Source of the DNA: Actinomycetes bacterium
Lineage (GTDB): Bacteria; Actinomycetota; Actinomycetes; Actinomycetales; Dermatophilaceae
Length of the DNA: 64,000 nucleotides
Direction: 5' to 3'
Assembly: GCA_029778715.1 (NCBI GenBank)
Contig: JAKOPT010000019.1
Location: forward strand, 1-64,000
Shown: positions 30,590-40,181 of the stretch, piece by piece
How positions within the stretch are numbered: the stretch's first letter is position 1
How the letters are laid out: every line of letters starts with the position of its first letter
The notes under the pieces: model-generated
Database searches by the model: none
Seen by the model: only the letters and a program-made list of their open reading frames with translations
Told to the model about the DNA's origin: nothing
Program-made: the position numbers and the translations under genes

Positions 30590-30622
30590 GGCCGGCGTCG
30601 ATCGGTCGGGGAGCGGCTGGAC

Positions 30623-31285
30623 TCACTGCGGCGGGAGCGGTTGTCCGGGGCGGCGGCGGGTGGATGCGCGGTGGGGCACCCCGTCGGTGCGCTCGGCAAA
30701 CTCCTCGGCCAGCACCTCGGACAATTCGTCGTCGGCGATGTCGGCGAGGAAATCGTCCTCCGATGGCGACGCGCTGCCCTCCCTGAATCCCTCGTCGTCG
30801 AGATAGTCGTCGCCGATGACGTGGACGGCGGCTTCCTCGGCTGCAGCCGCGCCCCCGTCGATGCCGACATCGGCACCAACGAGGTCGTGCTCACGGTCCT
30901 CGCCGGCCCCCGCGTCGGGAGCGACGAGTCGGCCCGAGCGGCGCCACCCCACTTCGGCGTCGCCGATCCAGTCCAGGTCGGCGCCCACCGCGTCGGGGTC
31001 ATCCCCGCCGAGAGAGTCGCCGTCGAGACCGGACTCGTTGTGCGGTGCGCCGTAGGCCGAGGTGGGGTCGGGCACCTCCTGGAGGATCCGCTGGTCGATG
31101 GTCTCGTGGTGCCGCTGCTCCCACGCCGTGGTCCCGAACGCGCGCGAGCCGCGCGCGGTGTCCGGCGGCGAGTACCCGGTGTCGAGGGGGTCGGTCACCG
31201 GGTCGGTGTCCAAGGTGTCCAAGGAATCCCACTGGGCCAAGGTGGGGAGGTCGGCTCCCTCCGGGTCGATCGGCGTTTCGGTCAT
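30623..31285 (-). CDS. DUF5709-like acidic hypothetical protein
   Basis: DPLDTGYSPPDTARGSRAFGTTAWEQRHHETIDQRILQEVPDP. Confidence 0.65.
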   Translation of the reverse strand: MTETPIDPEGADLPTLAQWDSLDTLDTDPVTDPLDTGYSPPDTARGSRAFGTTAWEQRHHETIDQRILQEVPDPTSAYGAPHNESGLDGDSLGGDDPDAVGADLDWIGDAEVGWRRSGRLVAPDAGAGEDREHDLVGADVGIDGGAAAAEEAAVHVIGDDYLDDEGFREGSASPSEDDFLADIADDELSEVLAEEFAERTDGVPHRASTRRRPGQPLPPQ

Positions 31286-31390
31286 GCCTTCACCCTAGGC
31301 CCGGGTACGGCCCTGATTGGGGCTCGCGCGAGTGAGATGGACGCCACGCATCACTCGCGGCGAGGGTTCAGGGACCTTCCCCAACAAGGG

Positions 31391-32773
31391 TCAGGTCAAC
31401 GGGGCGAACTTGGCCGTGAAGTGCCGCAAGGCCGGGGGTTCCTCGACGATCCGGTAGCCGCCCAGGTCGCTCACCCGCCCACGGACCTGGTCGAACACCT
31501 CGATGACGTAGTCGATGTGGCTCTGGGTGTAGGTGCGGCGGGGGATCGCCAGGCGCACCAACTCCATGGCGGCCGGCTTTTCCGACCCGTCGGGTTGACG
31601 CCCGAACATGACCGAGCCGATCTCGCACGAGCGCACCCCACCGGTCTCGTAGAGCGCGACCGCGAGCGCCTGGCCGGGGAACTCCAGCGGCGGGATGTGG
31701 GAGAGCAGGGCACGGGCATCGACATAGACCGCGTGCCCCCCGGCGGGCTTGATGCACTCGATGCCCATCGCCTCCAGGGCATCGGCCAAATACCCCGTCG
31801 AGCGGATCCGGTAGCGCAGGTAGTCCTCGGAGACCACTTCGGTCAGCCCCTGGGCGAGAGCCTCGAGGTCGCGTCCGGCCAGGCCGCCATAGGTGGGGAA
31901 CCCCTCGGTGAGGATGAGCAGGTTGCGGCATTGGGCGGCCAACTCGTCGTCGTTGACGGCGAGCCAGCCGCCGATGTTGCCCATCGGGTCCTTCTTGGCG
32001 CTCATCGTCATGCCATCGGCCAGCCCCGCCATCTCGCGCACGATGTCGGGGATTGCGGCGTCGGCATACCCCGGCTCGCGCATCTTGACGAACCAGGCGT
32101 TCTCGGCGAACCGGCAGGCATCGAGGAACAGCGGCTTGCCGTGGGCATGCGCGATCTCGGCGACCCCGCGCAGATTGGCCATCGACACCGGCTGTCCGCC
32201 ACCGGAGTTGTTGGTGATCGTCATCATGACGCAGGGCACGGCGTCGCCTTGTTCGTGCAGATAGGCATCGAGGCGCGCCAGGTCCATGTTGCCCTTGAAC
32301 GGGTGCTCGGCCCGCGGATCCAGTCCTTCGGCGATGACGAGATCGTGGGCCAAGGCCGCGGTGAACTCGATGTTCGCGCGGGTGGTGTCGAAGTGGGTGT
32401 TGCTCGGGATCACCCGTCCCCGCCCGCCGAGCACCGAGAAGAGGATCTTCTCGGCCGCTCGCCCCTGATGGGTCGGGATAACGTGCCGATAAGGGAACAG
32501 GTTTTGCACCGCATCGCGGAAGACGAAGAACGAGGGCGACCCGGCATACGACTCATCGCCGCGCTGGATCGCCGCCCACTGGTCCCGCGACATCGCGCCG
32601 GTGCCGGAGTCGGTGAGCAGGTCGATGAGGACGTCGATCGCGTCCACCTGGAAGAGGTTGTATGCCGCGCGCTCCGCTGCCGCTCGCCGCTGCGCCGCGG
32701 TCGTCATTTTGAGCGGCTCCACCGAGTGGATCCGGAAGGGTTCGATCACGGTGCGGAAGACGTCGTCGGCCAT
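31391..32773 (-). CDS. tryptophanase/tyrosine phenol-lyase family beta-eliminating lyase
   Basis: 460 aa; VIPTHQGRAAEKILFSVL, TITNNSGGGQPVSMANLRGV, DGMTMSAKKDPMGNIGGWL. Confidence 0.9.
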   Translation of the reverse strand: MADDVFRTVIEPFRIHSVEPLKMTTAAQRRAAAERAAYNLFQVDAIDVLIDLLTDSGTGAMSRDQWAAIQRGDESYAGSPSFFVFRDAVQNLFPYRHVIPTHQGRAAEKILFSVLGGRGRVIPSNTHFDTTRANIEFTAALAHDLVIAEGLDPRAEHPFKGNMDLARLDAYLHEQGDAVPCVMMTITNNSGGGQPVSMANLRGVAEIAHAHGKPLFLDACRFAENAWFVKMREPGYADAAIPDIVREMAGLADGMTMSAKKDPMGNIGGWLAVNDDELAAQCRNLLILTEGFPTYGGLAGRDLEALAQGLTEVVSEDYLRYRIRSTGYLADALEAMGIECIKPAGGHAVYVDARALLSHIPPLEFPGQALAVALYETGGVRSCEIGSVMFGRQPDGSEKPAAMELVRLAIPRRTYTQSHIDYVIEVFDQVRGRVSDLGGYRIVEEPPALRHFTAKFAPLT

Positions 32774-32855
32774 GGCCTGACCCTAGGGGACGCTGGCGGC
32801 GCGCGGGGGCGGATGGTGCCGTCAACACGGGGGTGTCCTTTGGCAGGATGGCTCC

Positions 32856-35117
32856 ATGCCGAGCGCCCCCTCTCCGTCCCTGACCGATCTGGCGCGACAG
32901 GTCGGCATCGCGACCGAGTTCTGGGACTGGCAGGGACGGCATACCGAAGTGTCGGCCGAGAGCATCCGGGCGGTCCTCGCCGCGCTCGACATCGACGCCT
33001 CGACCGAGGAGACCACCCACCGGGCCCTCCACGACCGCTGGATCGGGCCGTGGCGCCGGGTGTTGCCCCCGACGGTCGTCATGCGCGAGGGGTGGACCCC
33101 CTGGGTGCCGGTCCACGTCCCGCACGGCGCCGATGTCTCCGTCGAAATCGAGTTGGAGGACGGCTCGCGCCGCCTGGCCTACCAGGTCGACCACTGGGTC
33201 GAGCCGCGGGAGGTCGACGGTCACCTCATCGGGGAGGCGACCTTCGAACTGCCCGGTGACCTGCCGCTGGGCTGGCACCGATTGCACGCCCGGATCGCCG
33301 CCGAAACGGGCAACAATCGACCAATAGGGGGATTGTTGGCGGCCGGGAACGGCAATGAGTATGCCGCCGACGCACCGTCGGTGGGTGCGGCCGACGCACC
33401 CGAGGCAAACGCCGCGCATCCGGGCGGCCTCATCCCCGCAACGGCCACGGCGACCCTGATCGTCACCCCGCAACGGCTCACCCTCCCGGTCGCCCTGGAG
33501 GAGCGCGCCGCGACCGGGCTCATGACCCAACTCTACCAAGTCCGCTCCCGCGACAGTTGGGGCATTGGCGACCTTCACGACTTGGCGAGCCTGGCGAGGT
33601 GGAGCGCCCACGACCTGGGTGCCGACTTTGTGCTCGTCAACCCGCTGCATGCCGCCGAGCCCATCACCCCGGTCGAAGCCTCGCCCTACCTGCCGACGAG
33701 CCGGCGGTTCATCAACCCGATCTACCTGCATGTCGAGGACATCCCCGAGGTGGCCACCTTGGCCCCGGCCGCCCTGGCCAAGGTCGAGGCGTTCGGGCAG
33801 GCCGCTCGGGCTCTCGACACCACGGCCACCATCGACCGGGATGCCGCCTGGCCGCTCAAACGGGCCGCGCTCGAAGTTGTCCACGCCGCCGGCCTCACCG
33901 GGCGGCGAGCCCAGGACTATCAGCGCTTCCTCGCCCGCGAAGGCCAGGGGCTCGTCGACTTCGCCACCTGGTGCGCGATCGCCGACCTGCACGGCCTGCC
34001 CGACACCTCCTGGCCGGAGTCGCTGAGCGGGCCGGGCGCGGGCGGCATACCGGAGTTCCGGGCCGCTCACGCCGACCGGATCGACTTTTTCTGCTGGCTC
34101 CAATGGGTCCTCGACCGGCAACTCGGGGAGGCGCAGCGGGCGGCCAAGGATGCGGGGATGGCCCTCGGCGTCGTCTCCGACCTCGCCGTCGGGGTCCATC
34201 CCTACGGCGCCGACGCCTGGGGGCTGGCCCACGCGCTCGCCTCCGGGGTGACGGTGGGGGCGCCGCCGGACCAGTTCAACCAACTCGGCCAGAACTGGAG
34301 CCAACCGCCGTGGCGGCCCGACCGGCTCGCCGACCTCGGGTATGCGCCGTTCCGCGACATGGTCCGCACCGTGCTGCGCGACTCCGGGGGGCTGCGGGTC
34401 GACCATGTCATCGGGCTGTTCCGGTTGTGGTGGATCCCGGGCGGGCAGACGCCGGCGGACGGCACCTACGTCACCTACGACCACGAGGCCCTCATCGGCA
34501 TCCTCGTCCTCGAGGCCCAACGCGCCGGTGCCGTCGTGATCGGTGAGGACCTCGGGGTCGTCGAGCCGTGGACTCGCGACTACCTGCGTGAACGCGGCAT
34601 CCTCGGGACCTCGATCCTCTGGTTCGAATGGGCCGACGGGCAGCCGCTGCCGCCCGAGCGCTACCGCGACCTGTGCCTGACCTGCGTGACCACCCACGAC
34701 CTTCCCCCGACGGCGGGCTACCTCAACCTCGAGCACGTGGACGTCCGCGACCGCCTTGGCCTGCTCACCCGCTCGGCCGACGAGGAACGGGCCGCCGAAC
34801 AGCATGCCATCGACACGGTGCGGCACCTGCTCGTCGAGCGTGGGCTGCTTGCCCCGGACGGGAGCACCGAGGACATGACGTGCGCCCTGCACGCCTGGCT
34901 GGCCCAGACGCCGAGCCGGTTGCTCGCCTATGCGCTCGCCGACCTGGTGGGCGACCGGCGGGCCGTCAACCAGCCGGGCACCGACAAGGAGTACCCGAAC
35001 TGGCGGGTCCCGCTCACCGGCCCGGACGGGCAACCGCTGTCGTTGGCGGAGGTGATGGCCGCCCCGCTGGCGCCGCGGATCGCCGCGGCCGTGCGCGGGC
35101 AGCGTCCGGAGGCGTAG
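32856..35117 (+). CDS. malQ: 4-alpha-glucanotransferase
   Basis: 753 aa; QLYQVRSRDSWGIGDLHDL, LRVDHVIGLFRLWWIP, VIGEDLGVVEPW. Confidence 0.92.
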   Translation: MPSAPSPSLTDLARQVGIATEFWDWQGRHTEVSAESIRAVLAALDIDASTEETTHRALHDRWIGPWRRVLPPTVVMREGWTPWVPVHVPHGADVSVEIELEDGSRRLAYQVDHWVEPREVDGHLIGEATFELPGDLPLGWHRLHARIAAETGNNRPIGGLLAAGNGNEYAADAPSVGAADAPEANAAHPGGLIPATATATLIVTPQRLTLPVALEERAATGLMTQLYQVRSRDSWGIGDLHDLASLARWSAHDLGADFVLVNPLHAAEPITPVEASPYLPTSRRFINPIYLHVEDIPEVATLAPAALAKVEAFGQAARALDTTATIDRDAAWPLKRAALEVVHAAGLTGRRAQDYQRFLAREGQGLVDFATWCAIADLHGLPDTSWPESLSGPGAGGIPEFRAAHADRIDFFCWLQWVLDRQLGEAQRAAKDAGMALGVVSDLAVGVHPYGADAWGLAHALASGVTVGAPPDQFNQLGQNWSQPPWRPDRLADLGYAPFRDMVRTVLRDSGGLRVDHVIGLFRLWWIPGGQTPADGTYVTYDHEALIGILVLEAQRAGAVVIGEDLGVVEPWTRDYLRERGILGTSILWFEWADGQPLPPERYRDLCLTCVTTHDLPPTAGYLNLEHVDVRDRLGLLTRSADEERAAEQHAIDTVRHLLVERGLLAPDGSTEDMTCALHAWLAQTPSRLLAYALADLVGDRRAVNQPGTDKEYPNWRVPLTGPDGQPLSLAEVMAAPLAPRIAAAVRGQRPEA

Positions 35118-35129
35118 GCGGCCCGTTCA

Positions 35130-35189
35130 CAACCCACCAATTGGTCGATTGTTGACGGTCAACAACCCACCTATTGGTCGATTGTTGAC
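35130..35189. repeat. two near-identical 27-bp direct repeats, 33-bp period, between convergent genes
   Basis: caacccacc[a/t]attggtcgattgttgac at 35130-35156 and 35163-35189; an 18-bp inverted copy lies in malQ at 33311-33328. Confidence 0.85.
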
Positions 35190-35869
35190 ACCGGGGGGAG
35201 GAGGGCGGCGAACCGGGCCGCAACGGCCGTGCCGGTATGCCGCAGAGCCGGCTGCGCGGCATACGCGGCCCTGGTGACCTCGGCCGGGACGTCGCTCCAG
35301 GACGTGAACATCTCGACCTCGACCTCGGGGTGGAACTGCACGCCCCAGACGGTCGGGGCGAACCGGACGACCTGCGGGGCGCCGTCGGCCGTGCGGGCCA
35401 GGACCACGGCGCCGTCGGGGACGTCGAGGATGACATCGTCGTTGTAGTGCAGGACGGGCAGGTCACCGAGCGCGCCGACGAGCGCGTCGTCGGCCGCGGC
35501 GGGTTCCCACCCGATCGGCGCCATCCCCAGGGTCCGACCGGCGGGGTTGCGGCCGACGCTGCCGCCGAGGGCACTGGCGAGCAGTTGGTGGCCCAGGCAG
35601 ATGCCCAGGGTCGGTATGCCGTCGCGCACGACCGCGCGCAGCAACGCCTTCGTCGGGGTGAGCCAGGCGTGTTCGTGGTCGTCGTCGGCGCCCATGTAGC
35701 CGCCGAGGACGACGACGCCGGCATGTTCGGCGGGGTCGATGACCGTGGGCACCGGGTCGCCGACCCAACCGCACCGGATGTCGAGGTCGATCCCCTCGGC
35801 GACCCATTCCGCACCGAGGAGCCCGATCGGGTCCTCGTCCTCGTGCTGGATGACCAGCAGGGTCGTCAT
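35171..35869 (-). CDS. class I glutamine amidotransferase (GMP synthase-like)
   Basis: GVVVLGGYMGADD, GIPTLGICLGHQLLASALGG, WGVQFHPEVE. Confidence 0.88.
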   Translation of the reverse strand: MTTLLVIQHEDEDPIGLLGAEWVAEGIDLDIRCGWVGDPVPTVIDPAEHAGVVVLGGYMGADDDHEHAWLTPTKALLRAVVRDGIPTLGICLGHQLLASALGGSVGRNPAGRTLGMAPIGWEPAAADDALVGALGDLPVLHYNDDVILDVPDGAVVLARTADGAPQVVRFAPTVWGVQFHPEVEVEMFTSWSDVPAEVTRAAYAAQPALRHTGTAVAARFAALLPPVSTIDQ

Positions 35870-36585
35870 GCGACCTGCGCCCCGAAGAGCCGCCCGACGG
35901 CAAACGTCAACGCCATCGCGAGCAGCCCACCGCCGACGTTGCGGGCAATCGCGCGCGGCACCGAGGCGTCGCCCAGGCGAGCGCTCACCCCACCGGTGAC
36001 GGCGAGGGCCAGGGCGGCGGCGACGACGGTGGCGGGAATCTTCCAGGCGTCCGGCAGCAGCAGGATCGTGAGGAACGGGATGAGCGCACCGACGGTGAAG
36101 GCCGCCGCCGACGCGAACGCCGCCTCCCACGGGGAGGTGAACTCCTCGGGGTCCAGGCGCAACTCGACCTCGGCGTGTGCGGCCAGCGCATCGTGAGCGG
36201 TCAGTTGGACCGCGACCTCGCGGGCCAACTCGGGGGTGAGGCCCTTGGCCTCGTAGATGCCGGTCAGTTCGGCGAGTTCGTGTTCGGGCTCGTTGGCCAG
36301 TTCCCACCGTTCCTTGGCGACGAGCGCCTGCTCGGTGTCGCGCTGGGTGCTCACCGAGACGTACTCGCCGACCGCCATCGACATCGCGCCGGCGACCAAC
36401 CCGGCCAGGCCCGCGGTGAGGAGAGCGCCCTGACCGGCCTGGGCGGCGGCGACGCCGATGACCAGACCGCTGGTGGCGACGATGCCGTCGTTGGCGCCGA
36501 GGACGCCGGCGCGCAACCAGTTGAGTTTGGCCCCGTCGGAAGCGTCGTGACGCTCGGTGTGGAGGGGGCGGGTGGGGTCGGTCAT
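35866..36585 (-). CDS. VIT1/CCC1-family transporter
   Basis: LNWLRAGVLGANDGIVATSGLVIGVAAA, GAMSMAVGEYVSVSTQRD. Confidence 0.9.
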   Translation of the reverse strand: MTDPTRPLHTERHDASDGAKLNWLRAGVLGANDGIVATSGLVIGVAAAQAGQGALLTAGLAGLVAGAMSMAVGEYVSVSTQRDTEQALVAKERWELANEPEHELAELTGIYEAKGLTPELAREVAVQLTAHDALAAHAEVELRLDPEEFTSPWEAAFASAAAFTVGALIPFLTILLLPDAWKIPATVVAAALALAVTGGVSARLGDASVPRAIARNVGGGLLAMALTFAVGRLFGAQVA

Positions 36586-36890
36586 CGGATCGCCTCGGCG
36601 TGGTGAGTTCGGGCTAGGGCAGTGATGCGGTGCGCCTGCTCGATGTCGAGTTGGCTCAGCCCGCCGACGTCGTGCGTGGTGAGCAGCCACCGGGTGCGCC
36701 GCCACCGGATGTCGATGTCGGGATGGTGGTTCATCTCCTCGGCGACCTCGGCGACCTCGGCGACGAGCGCAATCGCCGCCGGGAACGTCGGGGCTTGGTA
36801 TGCCGCGACGATCGCCTCGCCGTCGCGGCTCCAGTCGGGCAGGTCGGCGAGTTGGCGCTCGATCTCGTCGTCGGTGAGCAGGCGGGTCAC
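36582..36890 (-). CDS. 4a-hydroxytetrahydrobiopterin (pterin-4a-carbinolamine) dehydratase
   Basis: [69 protein letters not shown]. Confidence 0.9.
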   Translation of the reverse strand: MTRLLTDDEIERQLADLPDWSRDGEAIVAAYQAPTFPAAIALVAEVAEVAEEMNHHPDIDIRWRRTRWLLTTHDVGGLSQLDIEQAHRITALARTHHAEAIR

Positions 36891-37972
36891 GCGGTCATTG
36901 TGCCCGAAGCCGCGGTCCCTGACGGCGCATCTTCCACGGGCGCTGCAGCCTGCGCCGGCGCGGCGGCGACGAGTGAATCCTCGGGGTGGTGACAGGCCAC
37001 CTCGTGACGCGGGGCGATCTCGACCAGGGGCGGCACCTGGGTGCGGCATACGTCCGTCGCCTTCCAGCAACGGGTGTGGAACCGGCACCCCGGCGGCGGG
37101 TCGATGGGGCTGGGGACGTCGCCCTCGAGGCGGATGCGTTCGCGCTTCTCCCGGCGGGAAGTGTCGGGGATGGGCACGGCCGAGAGCAGCGCGCGCGTGT
37201 AGGGGTGGCGGGAGTCGGTGTAGAGGTCGTGGCCGTCGGCGATTTCGACGAGGTTGCCGAGGTACATGACGGCGACCCGGTCCGACATCTGGCGCACGAC
37301 CGACAGGTCGTGGGCGATGACGATGTAGGTGAGGCCGAGTTCCTCCTGGAGGTCTTCGAGGAGGTTGATGACCTGGGCCTGGATGGAGACGTCGAGGGCG
37401 CTCACCGGTTCGTCGGCGACGATGAGGCGGGGCTTGAGGGCGAGGGAGCGGGCGATGCCGATCCGCTGGCGCTGCCCGCCGGAGAACTCGTGGGGGTAGC
37501 GGTTGTAGTGCTCGGGGTTGAGCCCGACAAGCTCGAGGAGGTCCTGCACCGCCCTCTTCGTGCCCTGCGGGGTCTTCACGCCCTGGATCTCGAAGGGTGC
37601 CCCGACGATCGTCCCAACCGTATGCCGCGGGTTGAGCGAGGAATACGGGTCCTGGAAGATCATCTGGATTTCGCGGCGCAGCGGACGCAACTGGCCCACG
37701 GACAGGTGACTCAGTTCCCGTCCGTCGAAGAGGATCGAGCCGGACGTGGGCTCGAGGAGCCGGGTGACCATCCGCCCGGTCGTCGTCTTGCCGCACCCGG
37801 ACTCCCCGACGAGGGAGAGGGTCTGCCCGGATTGGACGCTGAAGGTCACGTCGTCGACGGCCTGCACCGCGCCCACCTGGCGTTGGAGCAGGCCCTTGCG
37901 GATCGGGAAGTGCTTGGTCAGACCGGTGACCTTGAGCAGGGGGTCGGTGGTCGGCACGGGCGCGGGGCTCAC
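36887..37972 (-). CDS. oligopeptide/dipeptide ABC transporter ATP-binding protein (DppF/OppF-like)
   Basis: Walker [32 protein letters not shown]-terminal [10 protein letters not shown] motif. Confidence 0.9.
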   Translation of the reverse strand: MSPAPVPTTDPLLKVTGLTKHFPIRKGLLQRQVGAVQAVDDVTFSVQSGQTLSLVGESGCGKTTTGRMVTRLLEPTSGSILFDGRELSHLSVGQLRPLRREIQMIFQDPYSSLNPRHTVGTIVGAPFEIQGVKTPQGTKRAVQDLLELVGLNPEHYNRYPHEFSGGQRQRIGIARSLALKPRLIVADEPVSALDVSIQAQVINLLEDLQEELGLTYIVIAHDLSVVRQMSDRVAVMYLGNLVEIADGHDLYTDSRHPYTRALLSAVPIPDTSRREKRERIRLEGDVPSPIDPPPGCRFHTRCWKATDVCRTQVPPLVEIAPRHEVACHHPEDSLVAAAPAQAAAPVEDAPSGTAASGTMTA

Positions 37973-39066
37973 AGGTTCGGCTCGATCTCGTCGGACCAGA
38001 TCTGCATCCGCTCGCCGTCGTCGAGGTGGCAGGCGAGGTAGTGCGCACTGGTGGGGGCGTGGAAGGCGGGGCGCTCGGTGACGCACGCGGCGCCGACGCG
38101 GGCGGCATACGCACACCGCGGGCTGAAGGGGCACCCGGGAGGGACGGAAATCAAACTCGGCGGGGTGCCCTTGATCGGCATCAACCGGTCGGCAGGGTCG
38201 CGGTCCAGGCGCGGCATCGAGGCCATCAGGCCCCAGGTGTACGGGTGCTGCGGCTCGTTGAAGACCCCGTGCGCGCTCGCGTATTCGACGCTGCGCCCGG
38301 CATACATGACGAGGATGTCGTCGGCGAGTTCGGCGACCACCCCGAGGTCGTGGGTGATGATGATGACCGCGGCGTCGAAGTCGCGCTGGAGATCGCGGAT
38401 GAGGTCGAGGATCTGGGCCTGGACGGTGACGTCGAGGGCCGTGGTCGGCTCGTCGGCGATGAGCAGGTCGGGGTCGCAGGACAGGGCCATGGCGATCATG
38501 GCGCGCTGGCGCATGCCCCCCGAGAACTGGTGCGGATAGTCGTCGACCCGCTTGTTCGGCTGGGGGATACCGACCCGCCCGAGGAGGTCGATGGCGTGCG
38601 CGCGGGCGGCCTTCTTGGGCACCTTGTTGTGCACCTGATAGGCCTCGATGATCTGGTCGCCCACGGTGTAGAACGGGTGCATTGCCGAGAGCGGATCCTG
38701 GAAGATCATCGCCATCTTCTTGCCGCGCAGGCCGCGGACCGTCTCGGCGGGGGCGCCGACGAGTTCTTGACCGTCGAGGCGGATCGAGCCCTGCATCCTC
38801 ACCGTGCCCGGCTTGTGCAGACCCATGATGGACAGGCTCGTCACCGATTTGCCCGACCCGGATTCGCCGACGATGCCGAGGGTCTTGCCCCGGGCCAGGT
38901 CGAAGGACAGGCCGTCGACGGACTTGACGATGCCGTCGTCGGTGGGGAAGTGGACCCGCAGGTCGCGCACGCTGAGGTAGGCGTTGGCCGGTGGCTCCCC
39001 AAGGCCGCCGATCCCGGTCTCGTATGCCGTGCTGCCGGTCGTCGTGCCGGGTGCGGCGGGGCTCAT
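37969..39066 (-). CDS. oligopeptide/dipeptide ABC transporter ATP-binding protein (DppD/OppD-like)
   Basis: [46 protein letters not shown]. Confidence 0.9.
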   Translation of the reverse strand: MSPAAPGTTTGSTAYETGIGGLGEPPANAYLSVRDLRVHFPTDDGIVKSVDGLSFDLARGKTLGIVGESGSGKSVTSLSIMGLHKPGTVRMQGSIRLDGQELVGAPAETVRGLRGKKMAMIFQDPLSAMHPFYTVGDQIIEAYQVHNKVPKKAARAHAIDLLGRVGIPQPNKRVDDYPHQFSGGMRQRAMIAMALSCDPDLLIADEPTTALDVTVQAQILDLIRDLQRDFDAAVIIITHDLGVVAELADDILVMYAGRSVEYASAHGVFNEPQHPYTWGLMASMPRLDRDPADRLMPIKGTPPSLISVPPGCPFSPRCAYAARVGAACVTERPAFHAPTSAHYLACHLDDGERMQIWSDEIEPNL

Positions 39067-40076
39067 GCGGTCCTCACTCGGGGGTCGATGACGGCATACA
39101 ACAGGTCGACGACCAGGTTGCTGAAGACGATGAAGAAGGCCGCCAGGAGGGTCACCCCGAGAATGCGGGGGAGGTCCTGGTTGCCGATGGCATCAACGGT
39201 GTACTTGCCCAGGCCGTTGAGGGAGAAGGTCTTTTCGGTAAGCACGGCGCCGCCGAGGAGGAGGCCGAGGTCGAGACCGAAGACGGTGACGATCGGGGTC
39301 AGGGCGCCGCGCAACCCGTGTTTCAAGGTGACCGTGCGCGAGGGCAGGCCCTTGGCCCGGGCGGTGCGGATGTAGTCCTCATTCATCGTCTCGAGCATGC
39401 CGGCTCGGGTGAATCGGGCATAGGTGGCCGAGAAGAGGAAGGAGAGGGTGATCCACGGCAGGAGCAGGGAGTAGGCCCACTGCGCCGGGTTGGTCGTGAG
39501 CGGGGTGTAGGACCCACCGGGAGCGGTCCAACCGAGGGCGTAGCTGAAGACCGCCAGCGAGACCAGACCGGTGAAGTAGATGGGCAGCGAGATGCCGGCC
39601 AGGGCGACCGTCATCGCGGCCCGGTCGAAGAGGGAGCCCTTGCGGACCGCCGAGACGACGCCGACCGTGACGCCGAACAGGAGCCAGATGATCGAGGCAC
39701 CGGCCGCCAGGGAGAACGTCACCGGAGCGCGGTCGAGCAGGTCCGGCCACACCGGGGTCTTGCTCTGGAAGGAGTAGCCCAGGCACGGGGCCGGGCAGTG
39801 CTCGATGCTCGTGCCCATGTCGTAGGTCGAGCCGACGAAGATCGCCTTGAACCAGTTCCAGTACTGCACCCAGATCGGGTCGTAGAACCCGAGCCGCTGC
39901 GCGGCCAGATGCACCGTCTCGGCCGTGGCGGTGCGCCCGACGTAACGGGTCGCCAGGGTTTCCGGGGTGGCCCCGGCCCAGCGGGGGAAGACGTAGAAGA
40001 TCGTGAAGACGATCATGCTCACGACGATGAGCAACATGGCCGCAGCAATGAGTCGGCGAATGACGTAGGTCAACAC
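39063..40076 (-). CDS. oligopeptide ABC transporter permease (DppB-like)
   Basis: GTG start [51 protein letters not shown]. Confidence 0.9.
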   Translation of the reverse strand: MLTYVIRRLIAAAMLLIVVSMIVFTIFYVFPRWAGATPETLATRYVGRTATAETVHLAAQRLGFYDPIWVQYWNWFKAIFVGSTYDMGTSIEHCPAPCLGYSFQSKTPVWPDLLDRAPVTFSLAAGASIIWLLFGVTVGVVSAVRKGSLFDRAAMTVALAGISLPIYFTGLVSLAVFSYALGWTAPGGSYTPLTTNPAQWAYSLLLPWITLSFLFSATYARFTRAGMLETMNEDYIRTARAKGLPSRTVTLKHGLRGALTPIVTVFGLDLGLLLGGAVLTEKTFSLNGLGKYTVDAIGNQDLPRILGVTLLAAFFIVFSNLVVDLLYAVIDPRVRTA

Positions 40077-40181
40077 AGGCAACGCGTCGGGTGGCCGGCC
40101 CCGCGAGACGGGACCGGCCACCCGGTGCTCTCACCTACCTTGTGGTTAGGGGTGATGGTGACGGGCAGGAGGTGCTGAGAG

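Noticed and set aside
29384-33259. 1,291-aa ORF on the + strand
   Set aside because: Antisense to add, DUF5709 and the tryptophanase-family gene; composition artefact.
35130-35189. Possible CRISPR array
   Set aside because: Only two 27-bp repeats separated by 6 bp and no cas genes; better explained as a short dispersed repeat.
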